The position numbers and the translations under genes are program-made. Source: Agathobacter sp. (GTDB lineage: Bacteria; Bacillota; Clostridia; Lachnospirales; Lachnospiraceae). From it: a stretch of 64,000 nt of DNA. The notes beneath the pieces are model-generated. The model was not told the origin of the DNA, ran no database searches, and saw only the letters and a program-made list of their open reading frames with translations. This document shows positions 54,197-62,312 of the stretch, piece by piece; the first letter of the stretch is position 1, and the number at the start of each line of letters is the position of its first letter. The stretch is from the NCBI GenBank assembly GCA_017409825.1, contig JAFQRZ010000003.1, forward strand, positions 62,001 through 126,000, written 5' to 3'.

Positions 54197-55015
54197 ATGT
54201 GGACAAAGGAACTAGAAATCGCAAAACTTGCAGCGATTTATGCGGGTGAAGCGATTATGAAAATATATAATACGGCAGATTTTCAGGTGGAGTATAAGAA
54301 AGATGACTCTCCGCTAACGGCAGCAGATAAAGCATCAAATGCAATTATTGTGAAATTGCTATCAGAAGCATTTCCAGAGTATGCGATTTTATCTGAGGAA
54401 GAAAAAGATAATTTATCACGTTTGAAAAAAGATTTTTGTTTTGTGGTAGATCCGTTGGATGGAACTAAAGAGTTTATCAAACGAAACGGACAGTTTACAG
54501 TGAATATAGCACTTTCTCATAAACATGAAGCTGTCGTGGGGGTTATTTATGTACCGGTAACAAGAGAGTTGTATTGGGCGAGCCAAGGAGATGGTGCATA
54601 CCGTGTAAGGGTGGATGTGGAACGAGATTTATGGTCAAGCACCATCATGGAGGGCAGCGGTGCTGAGAAGCTTCAAGTATCAAACAATATAGATACTTCA
54701 GCGCTTCGTGTGGTTATGAGTAGTTCACACGGATGTGCCCAGATGGATGATTTACTGGAGAAATATCATTTCACAAATTATGTAAAAAGAGGAAGTTCTC
54801 TAAAAGGATGTATGGTTGCGAGTGGTGAGGCAGATATTTATTATCGCTTTAATCCTACAATGGAGTGGGATACGGCTGCAATGCAGTGCATTGTAGAAGA
54901 GGCGGGAGGAATTTTCCGGCAGATGGACGGTTCTCTAATGCGATATAATCGAGAAAACAGTTTGAATGAGAAGGGATTTTATATAATAAATCAAATAGAG
55001 AATTTGTTAATTTGA
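54197..55015 (+). CDS. cysQ: 3'(2'),5'-bisphosphate nucleotidase CysQ
   Basis: The 272-residue inositol monophosphatase-fold protein has metal-binding motifs: SEEEKDN (about 62-68), VDPLDGTKEFI (about 84-94) and EWDTAAMQCIVEEAGG (about 223-238). The signature DPLDGTKEFI marks the CysQ/BPNT1 subgroup. It hydrolyses 3'-phosphoadenosine 5'-phosphate (PAP), the by-product of sulfotransferases, to AMP and phosphate. Presence here closes the PAPS cycle with cysD-cysNC and the two sulfotransferase-like genes. Confidence 0.9.
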   Translation: MWTKELEIAKLAAIYAGEAIMKIYNTADFQVEYKKDDSPLTAADKASNAIIVKLLSEAFPEYAILSEEEKDNLSRLKKDFCFVVDPLDGTKEFIKRNGQFTVNIALSHKHEAVVGVIYVPVTRELYWASQGDGAYRVRVDVERDLWSSTIMEGSGAEKLQVSNNIDTSALRVVMSSSHGCAQMDDLLEKYHFTNYVKRGSSLKGCMVASGEADIYYRFNPTMEWDTAAMQCIVEEAGGIFRQMDGSLMRYNRENSLNEKGFYIINQIENLLI

Positions 55016-55024
55016 GGTTAAATA

Positions 55025-56122
55025 ATGAAAAAAGAGGGCATCTATATATTTGGAGCTCATTCCCGTGGAAAAACAGTGGCACACTATTTGACATATCTGT
55101 ATCCAGAGATTTTTGTTGAAGCATATTTGGTGGATAATGATGAAATTAACGAGAAAAGTGTGGATGGAATACCTGTAATTCGTGTGAATGAGGATACAAA
55201 ATTATATAAAAAATATCCGGTCTATATTGGGACGAGAGGTGTTTTTCATTCAGCCATAATAAAACATTTAGAGCAGATTGGGATGGAGGATATTCGACCG
55301 GTTACAGTGGAACTTGATTTGTGGCTTCGAAATGAATATTTAAAACTGCACTACGAAAGGTTAGGGCGCGCTTTTATAAAAATCAATGATTTGCAAGTCC
55401 TAGTTGGTGAGGAGGGTTTGCAAGCAAAGAGCGATACAGTTGGTATATATGTGGCAAAATCAATACAGGATAAAATACTTGCAGAATCATATATACTACA
55501 GTCTTATGAAAAAGAAATTCAAGTAGGTGCCGCCCTTACAAAGTCTAGGCTTTCCAATGATATGGTTACTGATGATACGGGGGAAAATATTTCGACTAGA
55601 AATAAGCAATTCTGCGAATTGACGGCGTTGTATTGGATTTGGAAAAATGCCAAAGAGGATATTGTAGGATTAGTGCATTATCGCAGACATTTTATGATGC
55701 CTGGAAATTGGTTGTTAAGAATGAAAGACAATGATGTAGACGCTATCTTACCCGTTCCGCTTTATGTAGTGCCCAATTTAGAGGAGAATTATAGAAGTCG
55801 ACATGATGAGAGTGATTTAGATTATATGTTCGCATATATGAAAAAATATTATTCTGAGGATTATGAAGAGTTAAAGGAATTTTGGCAGACTGGTTTATAT
55901 TCGCCATGTAACATGCTGGTTGCTCGAAAAGATGTTTTGGGTGATTTGTGCGAATGGTTATTTCCAATTTTGTTTGAAGTGGCACAGCATGGTGGACAGA
56001 AAGAAGATTTATACTTGAATCGCTATCCAGGATTTCTTTCCGAAAGATTGATTTCGTATTTCTTTGAGAAAAATAGAAATAAGTATAAAGTCGTTTTTGC
56101 AGATAAGAATTTTTTGCAATAG
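55025..56122 (+). CDS. DUF4422 glycan transferase with N-terminal Rossmann-like module (second copy of this architecture)
   Basis: The 365-residue protein has the same layout as the gene at 40608. The N-terminal module starts GIYIFGAHSRGKTVAHYL (about 4-21). The DUF4422 domain has IQVGAALTKSRL (about 160-171), then GENISTRNKQFCELTALYWI, GLVHYRRHFM, NMLVARKDVLGDLCEWLF and a final LNRYPGFLSERLISYFFEKN. The similarity to the other copy is obvious by eye but far from identity, so the two are old paralogues. It follows cysQ after 9 bases, which ties the sulfation genes to this transferase type. Confidence 0.8.
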   Translation: MKKEGIYIFGAHSRGKTVAHYLTYLYPEIFVEAYLVDNDEINEKSVDGIPVIRVNEDTKLYKKYPVYIGTRGVFHSAIIKHLEQIGMEDIRPVTVELDLWLRNEYLKLHYERLGRAFIKINDLQVLVGEEGLQAKSDTVGIYVAKSIQDKILAESYILQSYEKEIQVGAALTKSRLSNDMVTDDTGENISTRNKQFCELTALYWIWKNAKEDIVGLVHYRRHFMMPGNWLLRMKDNDVDAILPVPLYVVPNLEENYRSRHDESDLDYMFAYMKKYYSEDYEELKEFWQTGLYSPCNMLVARKDVLGDLCEWLFPILFEVAQHGGQKEDLYLNRYPGFLSERLISYFFEKNRNKYKVVFADKNFLQ

Positions 56123-56144
56123 AGTACAATAAAAGGAGACGGGT

Positions 56145-56807
56145 ATGAATTTTCAACTTACTGCTTCCATGATGTGTGCAGATTTTGGACATTTGGAGCA
56201 AGAGATAAAAGCATTAGAACAGGCTGGAATTGACAGCTTTCATATTGATATCATGGATGGTCGTTATGTGCCAAATTTTGCGATGTCTTTAAATGATTTG
56301 CAGTATATTCGTTCGGTGGCGACAAAACCGATGGATGTGCATTTGATGATTGAGCATCCTCGCACACATATCGATTTGTTCCTGAAGAATTTACATAAAG
56401 GAGATACAGTTTATATTCATCCGGAAGCAGAGTATCATCCTTCTACGACCTTGCAGAAAATCATTGACGCCGGGATGATTCCTGGGATTGCAATTAATCC
56501 AGGAACCAGTGTGGAGACGGTGTACGAGATGCTTCGTATTGTGGACAAGGTATTGGTTATGTCGGTGAATCCTGGAAATGCCGGACAAATGTATCTGCCT
56601 TATGTTGGAGACAAAGTAAAGAGGTTGATTTCTCTTCGAGAAGAAATGGGATTTGAACTGATTTGGGATGGAGCCTGTACCGCAGACAAGGTGTTGGAGT
56701 TCGCTCCTATGGGCGTGGATGGTTTCGTGTTGGGCACCAATCTTTTGTTCGGCAAGAAGCGGTCTTATGGGGAAATTTTGAAGGATATAAGAGAACTTAA
56801 TTTATAA
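56145..56807 (+). CDS. Ribulose-phosphate 3-epimerase family protein
   Basis: The 220-residue TIM barrel has family motifs: SMMCADFGHLEQEI (about 8-21), FHIDIMDGRYVPNF (about 35-48), DVHLMIEHP (about 65-73), VMSVNPGNAGQMYLP (about 139-153) and the phosphate-binding GTNLLF. It is shorter and more diverged than the housekeeping Rpe. The catalytic Asp of DIMDG and the later Asp in WDGAC remain. It could interconvert ribulose-5-phosphate and xylulose-5-phosphate, or a related sugar phosphate, feeding the cytidylyltransferase/reductase pair downstream. Follows the DUF4422 gene after 22 bases; GGAGACGGG precedes the start. Confidence 0.75.
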   Translation: MNFQLTASMMCADFGHLEQEIKALEQAGIDSFHIDIMDGRYVPNFAMSLNDLQYIRSVATKPMDVHLMIEHPRTHIDLFLKNLHKGDTVYIHPEAEYHPSTTLQKIIDAGMIPGIAINPGTSVETVYEMLRIVDKVLVMSVNPGNAGQMYLPYVGDKVKRLISLREEMGFELIWDGACTADKVLEFAPMGVDGFVLGTNLLFGKKRSYGEILKDIRELNL

Positions 56808-56964
56808 CAAAATTTTTAAGTTTTTTTGTAGGATTCGTTCAATTTTAGATGTGTTATTTTTGACAACAGTTACAAAGATTTTTTCATTTTTTGTTATACT
56901 CTTGTAAAAATAAATTGTGTAGTGTTATCATTCCAAAAACAATGCATTTAGGGGGATACTAGAT

Positions 56965-57507
56965 ATGGTTTTTACAAATGAGAGCTGGAACGATACAAAT
57001 GAAATTGTTGTTTACAGTAACTATCATAAATATTGGTTAGATAAGGAACGCGGAATTAAAAATCCGCTATTTGATGTGTTTAGTGGAAAAATTCTCGATT
57101 TAAAAGAGGGGAAAATTGGAGCGATAAAATTTTTTTTCGAATTAATTAATCCAGAAATCTGCAATGACGTAACCATTTGTGTTGTTCCATCAAGCGACGA
57201 GGCTAAAAAGGAAACCGGTATGACAATGCTGGGAGAGATGTTAGCAAAAGAAGGAAGGCGTGTAAATAAAGTGTATTATTTACAGCGAGAGCATAGCATT
57301 AAAAAATTGGCAACAGGCGGGAAACGAGATAAAGAGGTCCACTTGAATTCTATCACAACATTAGATGAGATGAATATCCAAGGGGACGTAGTTCTTTTGA
57401 TGGATGATGTAACGACTACGGGCAATTCGTTATATGTTTGCAAAGAGATATTATTATCGAAAGGTGCAGATAAAGTTGAGATGCTAGCACTTGGAAGGGC
57501 AATTTAA
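56965..57507 (+). CDS. Phosphoribosyltransferase-fold protein paired with DprA-like gene
   Basis: The 180-residue protein has the PRPP-binding motif VVLLMDDVTTTGNSL (about 140-154) of type I phosphoribosyltransferases and a flexible-loop region before it. The rest is too diverged to name a base or substrate. It resembles ComF-type proteins in size. The DprA-like gene starts 3 bases downstream, so the pair is translationally linked. ComF and DprA both take part in DNA uptake, yet such pairs are also seen in nucleotide-based conflict systems; I cannot decide which here. Upstream DNA (56808-56964) has several T-rich stretches but no firm promoter. Confidence 0.65.
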   Translation: MVFTNESWNDTNEIVVYSNYHKYWLDKERGIKNPLFDVFSGKILDLKEGKIGAIKFFFELINPEICNDVTICVVPSSDEAKKETGMTMLGEMLAKEGRRVNKVYYLQREHSIKKLATGGKRDKEVHLNSITTLDEMNIQGDVVLLMDDVTTTGNSLYVCKEILLSKGADKVEMLALGRAI

Positions 57508-57510
57508 GAT

Positions 57511-58212
57511 ATGAGTAACATTTTGACCTGTGCATCAACGGATGCAAAGTTTCCTAAAAAATTGAATATGATAGCCGATCCACCTGAGAGAATTTATTAC
57601 AAAGGTGATATTGAGATTATAAATAGAAGTAAATGCGTGGCCATTGTGGGAAGTCGTAACTGTTCGCAAGAGGGATTGAAACTTGCATATCAGACTGCGG
57701 AGATTGCAGTAAATAAAGGGTTTGTTGTAGTAAATGGTTTGGCGTTAGGATGTGATGTGGAGGCATTGAAAGGTGCACTGGATCAAAAAGGAAAATGTGT
57801 AGCGGTGATGCCTTGTGGATTAGAGCAAATACAGCCGAAGTCGAATCAATATATTGCCGATGCCATATTAGAGAAAGGAGGCTGCATTATTAGTGAGTAT
57901 GCAGAAGAGACTCCGCTTCAGAAGTATAATTATGTAAAACGTGATCGTATACAAAGTGGCATTAGCGATAGTGTCATTATCATTGAAGCACAAGAAAAGA
58001 GTGGTACAATGCATACAGCAGATTTTGCTACCAGACAAGGGAAAAGATTGGCGTGTTATGCAGCGGCTTTGATGAAATATTCTTCTGGAAATAAGTATTT
58101 AGAAGAAGCGAAAAAAGTGCAAGCGCTGCAGAGTGTGAAGGATGCGGAAAAATTTTTGGACTATGTGATAATGGAGCCAGGTTTTGAGCAGATAAGTTTG
58201 AAGTTTGAATAA
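57511..58212 (+). CDS. DprA/SLOG-fold protein, short form
   Basis: The 233-residue protein has the DprA Rossmann core: PPERIYYKGDIE (about 25-36), CVAIVGSRNCSQEG (about 45-58), VVVNGLALGCDVEALKGAL (about 72-90), AVMPCGLEQIQPKSN and GTMHTADFATRQGK. The N-terminal SAM-like and C-terminal winged-helix domains of standard DprA are absent. Two hallmark positions are changed: the H of GiDxxAHxgAL is replaced by L, and the FPxRNR motif reads YNYVKRDRI. So this is a divergent DprA, not a plain competence protein. The upstream gene is a PRTase. Confidence 0.72.
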   Translation: MSNILTCASTDAKFPKKLNMIADPPERIYYKGDIEIINRSKCVAIVGSRNCSQEGLKLAYQTAEIAVNKGFVVVNGLALGCDVEALKGALDQKGKCVAVMPCGLEQIQPKSNQYIADAILEKGGCIISEYAEETPLQKYNYVKRDRIQSGISDSVIIIEAQEKSGTMHTADFATRQGKRLACYAAALMKYSSGNKYLEEAKKVQALQSVKDAEKFLDYVIMEPGFEQISLKFE

Positions 58213-58229
58213 TAAAGTTGGAGTAGTAG

Positions 58230-58931
58230 ATGAACTATGCAATCATTTTATCCGGCGGGACAGGCACTCGCCTGGGGCTCGAGATACCAAAACAGTATTA
58301 CGAAGTGAATAATAATCCAATTATCCGTTATGTAATTGAGACGATGGAGCAGAGTGACGTGGTGGATGGTATTGTGATGGTGACGGCGCAAGAGTGGCAG
58401 GAATATGTGCAGGCACAGATTTCTGTTCCAGAGAAGTTTTTGGGTTTTGCTTTGCCTGGCGAGAGTCGTCAGTTGTCTATCTATAATGGATTATGTTTTT
58501 TGCGAGATCATCTTGAACAGCAGTCGAGAGGAGACTATGATGATAACATTGTTCTTATTCAAGATGCAGCTCGTCCGAATACGTCGCTAGAATTAGTGGA
58601 ACGCTGTTTTGCCTTGGAGAAAGATGTGGATGGTGTGATGCCCGTGCTTCCAATGAAAGATACGGTATATCTAAGTGAGGACGGAAAACAGGTGAGCCAC
58701 TTGTTGGAACGTAAGCAGATTTTTGCAGGACAGGCACCGGAGAGTTTTCGTCTAGGTAAATATTTGAAGGCAAATGAAGCTTTGCTTCCAGATAAGATTT
58801 TGCAAATTAATGGTTCTACGGAACCTGCCATACTGTCAGGAATGCATATTCAGATGATTCCTGGAGATGAGCAGAATTATAAAATTACGACAGAAAATGA
58901 TTTGAAGAAATTTGTGGATGAAAAGAAATGA
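58230..58931 (+). CDS. IspD/TarI-family cytidylyltransferase, probably alditol-phosphate-specific
   Basis: The 233-residue protein has the nucleotidyltransferase motif LSGGTGTRLGLEIPKQY (about 7-23), the VLIQDAARPNTS element (about 108-119) and KITTENDLK near the end. Both IspD and TarI share these. The next gene encodes a TarJ-like zinc dehydrogenase that overlaps by 4 bases, and a Rpe-like gene lies upstream. I therefore favour a CDP-alditol (CDP-ribitol or CDP-arabinitol type) synthase over methylerythritol phosphate use. The GG-type ribosome site is weak. Confidence 0.7.
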   Translation: MNYAIILSGGTGTRLGLEIPKQYYEVNNNPIIRYVIETMEQSDVVDGIVMVTAQEWQEYVQAQISVPEKFLGFALPGESRQLSIYNGLCFLRDHLEQQSRGDYDDNIVLIQDAARPNTSLELVERCFALEKDVDGVMPVLPMKDTVYLSEDGKQVSHLLERKQIFAGQAPESFRLGKYLKANEALLPDKILQINGSTEPAILSGMHIQMIPGDEQNYKITTENDLKKFVDEKK

Positions 58932-59992
58932 AAGCATATGTTCTAGAAGGAATTAATCAGTTAGAATACAAAGAAATAGATGTTCCATCCTTGTCTGCAG
59001 GCTATGTGTTGGTGGAAGTACGTGCAGCAGGCATCTGTAATTCTGATATTGCACGGGTGTTTACGACTGGGACCTATCATTTCCCTACGATTCCGGGGCA
59101 TGAGTTCTCCGGTAAAGTCGTGGAGGCATTTGATGTATCAGGGACACCTTGGATTGGAAAGCGTGTAGGTGTTTTCCCATTAATCCCATGTCAGATATGT
59201 GCGTCTTGTCAGGAGCAGAGCTATGAAATGTGTAGCAATTATAATTATTTAGGTTCGCGTTGTGATGGTGGCTTTGCAGAATATGTTGCAGTGCCGGTTT
59301 GGAATTTGATAGAACTTCCTGAGGGTGTAAGTTATCAGGAGGCAGCGATGCTGGAGCCAGCATCAGTAGCATTGCATGCGGTACGTCGACTAGTGATGGA
59401 TGATGTGTCTTCAGTAGCATTGTTTGGTTTGGGAACGATAGGAATTATCATAGCACAATGGCTACATATCTATGGTGTTAAGACAGTGATTACAACTGGC
59501 CATAGTGACAAACATGGGGAGATAATGAAACAGGTAGCAAGTGACACTTATATCTATCTGGATGCATCGAGTGATGAGAAAAAATCGATTGTGGATGAAG
59601 TCTTGCATCTGACAAATGAGATAGGCGTTGATGCAGTTTTGGATTGTGTCGCAACGTCGGAATCGTTGATAGATGCACTGGCTTGCGTAAAGACTGGTGG
59701 ACAAATCGTTGTCGTTGGAAATCCAAAGGGTGATATCGAGATTGACAAAAACAGCTACTGGAAAATTTTACGTAAACAGATTCGCTTGACGGGAACATGG
59801 AATTCAAGTTTTACACATTCCGAGAAGGATGACTGGAATACTGTTTTGAAGGAAAATGCGAATGGGAATTTGCATTTGAAAGAGCTGATTACGCATGAAC
59901 TCGACTTTGAACAGCTACACCATGGATTAGCGATTATGAAAAACAAATCCGAATACCGAAACAAGGTTATGATTTGTAAGAAAGATGAATAA
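58928..59992 (+). CDS. Zinc-dependent medium-chain dehydrogenase, TarJ-like sugar-phosphate reductase
   Basis: The 354-residue protein has the catalytic zinc site (GICNSDIAR, about 36-44; GHEFSGKV, about 58-65), the structural zinc Cys cluster (CQICASCQEQSYEMC, about 88-102) and the Rossmann motif GLGTIG (about 166-171). The fold is that of galactitol-1-phosphate and ribulose-5-phosphate (TarJ) dehydrogenases. Overlap with the cytidylyltransferase gene (ATGA) fits the TarJ-TarI pair that makes CDP-ribitol from ribulose-5-phosphate. With the Rpe-like enzyme, xylulose-5-phosphate could also be the start, leading to an arabinitol or xylitol product. Substrate unproven. Confidence 0.78.
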   Translation: MKAYVLEGINQLEYKEIDVPSLSAGYVLVEVRAAGICNSDIARVFTTGTYHFPTIPGHEFSGKVVEAFDVSGTPWIGKRVGVFPLIPCQICASCQEQSYEMCSNYNYLGSRCDGGFAEYVAVPVWNLIELPEGVSYQEAAMLEPASVALHAVRRLVMDDVSSVALFGLGTIGIIIAQWLHIYGVKTVITTGHSDKHGEIMKQVASDTYIYLDASSDEKKSIVDEVLHLTNEIGVDAVLDCVATSESLIDALACVKTGGQIVVVGNPKGDIEIDKNSYWKILRKQIRLTGTWNSSFTHSEKDDWNTVLKENANGNLHLKELITHELDFEQLHHGLAIMKNKSEYRNKVMICKKDE

Positions 59993-59997
59993 AATAT

Positions 59998-60030
59998 GGG
60001 CAGGAAAATCGTATTGTGATTTCCCTACCC
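59998..60030 (-). terminator. Terminator for the methyltransferase gene (minus strand)
   Basis: 13-base arms (59998-60010 with 60018-60030) pair fully on the minus strand with two G-T pairs, followed by T-rich ATATTTTATT. On the plus strand two positions mismatch, so it works mainly for minus. Confidence 0.7.
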
Positions 60031-60040
60031 AATTTATGTT

Positions 60041-60937
60041 TTATAGTTCGACGTATTTAACAAGTAATTTTTCTTTTAGCTCCAAAGCTTTGCATTTCAC
60101 ATCGATAACCTGATTTGCAGTAGCGATATCCGCATGGTGGTTGAGCTGTTGAATCGAGTGGAAGAGCTCTTTTTTATTAGAAGTGCTTATGAGGAGAGCT
60201 TCTGCATGAGCAAAATCTTGCTGGAACTCTTTTTTCCATTCCGCTATTTCGTCAAGTTCTTCGATTACGTCAATAGCGGAGGCGAAGAGGATGATGGAGT
60301 TGTTGTCATCGTTGTATTCATCGACATGGGCAAAGATTTTTCTCATATAGTCTGCAAGTTCTGGCTGTTTGCATGCGTAGCAAATGAGTGCTCCATTGGT
60401 TTTGACCAGTTTAAGTGCTTCTTTTAGAACAGCAGCTATGTCAGCAAAAGCAACAGAGCCATTGATAATGACGATATCGAAGTGGTTGTTACAGAGATTG
60501 GTGTCATCATAATCACATGCATGCAGGGAAAGCTTTGGTGGGCGTTCTACCAGCGATATCATATCCAGCCAGAAGTTTCCGCTTTCATTTCCGATGGAAT
60601 CGCATACGCAACAGAGGCTTGATTCTAGATGAAATCGTCCTAGAACGGTAGCTAAATGATAGCTGAGACGCCCGTTGGTACTACCAAGTTCGACTACTTT
60701 CACGGGTTGACTGGTTTTGATTAATTCTCTCGCCAGCAAAGCATCAATATATGAATAGGCTTCTCCATCGCTAGGAGCGTGACCTTCGACAAAGAGGTCT
60801 GTGTATGCGAGATGAAGTCGGCTCAAAAAATCTGTGATTGAGAATCCTTCCATGGGTGTATGCATTGGTACACGACTTTTGTTTGCGAGATAGTCATTGC
60901 AATCCAAAAGGATTTTATCTAATTTATTATGTTCCAT
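60041..60937 (-). CDS. Class I SAM-dependent methyltransferase-like protein
   Basis: The 298-residue protein has a Rossmann-type methyltransferase domain (about 80-220). Motif I is VVELGSTNGRLSYHLA (about 82-97), an acidic position follows in CCVCDSIG, and then comes HFDIVIINGSVAFADI (about 153-168) as motif IV region. The N-terminus is helical and the C-terminal about 70 residues form a helical tail. Substrate could be a glycan or protein of the cluster. It begins one base from the end of the GT4 gene (TAATG), so the two are coupled. Confidence 0.7.
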   Translation of the reverse strand: MEHNKLDKILLDCNDYLANKSRVPMHTPMEGFSITDFLSRLHLAYTDLFVEGHAPSDGEAYSYIDALLARELIKTSQPVKVVELGSTNGRLSYHLATVLGRFHLESSLCCVCDSIGNESGNFWLDMISLVERPPKLSLHACDYDDTNLCNNHFDIVIINGSVAFADIAAVLKEALKLVKTNGALICYACKQPELADYMRKIFAHVDEYNDDNNSIILFASAIDVIEELDEIAEWKKEFQQDFAHAEALLISTSNKKELFHSIQQLNHHADIATANQVIDVKCKALELKEKLLVKYVEL

Positions 60938-62061
60938 TATTCTTCTCCAAATAACATTAAGTATAAGCGTGCAACGATTTTTTCCATGTTGAGCTGGTTT
61001 TGACTATGAAGATAGGCTTCGTTTGACTTTTCCTCTAGCTGAGTATCGTTGCATAACTGAAGCAGGATTTTTGCAAATCCAACTACATCATTCACCGGAC
61101 TAGCTAGTCCACATTTTCCGAAATTGATAGCTTCTTCCCATGCGTCAATTTTGGTAGTTGCGATGACGCAGCCATTACTAAGTGCTTCACCGATAACATT
61201 CGGAGTTCCTCCTTCAAAAACCGAAGAAAGAGCAAAAATTTTAGCGGATAGGTATATGTTTTTCAGTTCTGCTTTATCCTGAATCGGTCCGGTGAAGTGA
61301 ACGCGTTCTTTTAAATTAGGATAACGATAGAAATAGGTATCGATATATGGCTGAAATTCTTTTGCGATGTTACCTACTAAGTAAAAGTCCCAGTCTGGAA
61401 TATGATTTGCAATTAAAGCAAAGGCCTCTAACATAATGTGGTTCGCCTTCTGACTAGTTCCGATTCGACTGACGGTAAGAATCCGATTTTTCTTTTGTGA
61501 GAAAGAGGGAAACATTGTCTGTGATTCGAAATTGTAACATCCATTTGGAATGTGCTCGATTTTCCATGGCCATTTCTCATTCAAGAACATTTGCATGGCA
61601 GTGCAGGAGGTTGCAATTACATCACAAGTATTCATAAATGCAGAGAAATCGGGTTGATACCAAAGAATCCGATCCATCCAATGGCTGTTGGCATCTAAGC
61701 CGACATAGATTTTGCCCGTTGGATTTAATGCCTTGTAACGTATGGCAATTTCGAAGTTGGTATCGTATGGCCCTCTTAGAATTAGGCAGTCGATTTGCTG
61801 TGCATGTGCTTCGATGTACTGCATCTTTTCTTTTACAGTGCCAGGAGATAAAATTTCTGTGTGGACACCTTTTAGATACTGATCTAGGTAAGGCCAGTCT
61901 TCCTTTTGGGCACCTACAAATGTAACATTACAATTATGATTTTTGTATAAAAGATAGGGAATCAGTCCACAGTCTTTTAAAAATTCGACATTGCTCCAGC
62001 CACGGTCATAAGGAGCTAAAGCAACTATATTTTTGGGTGTGCTTAAATTTGTTTTTTTCAT
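60937..62061 (-). CDS. GT4 glycosyltransferase (GT-B fold)
   Basis: The 374-residue protein has the GT4 motifs ILTVSRIGTSQKANHIMLEA (about 190-209), then SVFEGGTPNVIGEALSNGC (about 279-297) with the E-x7-E-type donor-binding pair. The N-terminal half has GWSNVEFLKDCGLIPYLL and FVGAQKEDWPYLDQYLKG. It is likely a cytoplasmic glycosyltransferase of the surface-glycan region. First gene of a two-gene minus-strand operon with the methyltransferase; divergent from the small genes at 62.3 kb. Confidence 0.82.
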   Translation of the reverse strand: MKKTNLSTPKNIVALAPYDRGWSNVEFLKDCGLIPYLLYKNHNCNVTFVGAQKEDWPYLDQYLKGVHTEILSPGTVKEKMQYIEAHAQQIDCLILRGPYDTNFEIAIRYKALNPTGKIYVGLDANSHWMDRILWYQPDFSAFMNTCDVIATSCTAMQMFLNEKWPWKIEHIPNGCYNFESQTMFPSFSQKKNRILTVSRIGTSQKANHIMLEAFALIANHIPDWDFYLVGNIAKEFQPYIDTYFYRYPNLKERVHFTGPIQDKAELKNIYLSAKIFALSSVFEGGTPNVIGEALSNGCVIATTKIDAWEEAINFGKCGLASPVNDVVGFAKILLQLCNDTQLEEKSNEAYLHSQNQLNMEKIVARLYLMLFGEE

Positions 62062-62116
62062 AAAATTATAATATCGTATGATTTGTTATTTTGCAACAAG
62101 GAAGGGGTTCTGGATA

Positions 62117-62201
62117 AAATAAAACAAGCGAGGACATCCGCTTCCTCGCTTGCTTCATTATGGTTACAGCTATATTTCTTTCTGTTACACTATATATCGT
62201 A
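62117..62201 (+). repeat. Copy A of a hairpin-plus-promoter direct repeat
   Basis: An 85-base unit about 90% identical to copy B at 62775-62860. It holds a 10-bp stem (62125-62134 with 62143-62152) and a sigma-A-like promoter GTTACA-N17-TACACT (62163-62168, 62186-62191). The downstream gene starts at 62313. No plus-strand gene lies upstream, so the hairpin has no obvious terminator job here. Confidence 0.75.
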
Positions 62202-62312
62202 TTCAAAGGATGAAATCCTAATCCCTTTCTACAATATTTATGAAAGTTTTTTTATTGTATATTTTTTCAGCTTTTCCACATACTTACATCAAAAACCAAA
62301 GGAGTGACAAAC

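Noticed and set aside
56860-56900. TTGACA and TATACT upstream of the phosphoribosyltransferase gene as one promoter
   Set aside because: The spacing is 29 bases, too long for sigma-A. Other -35 choices are poor.
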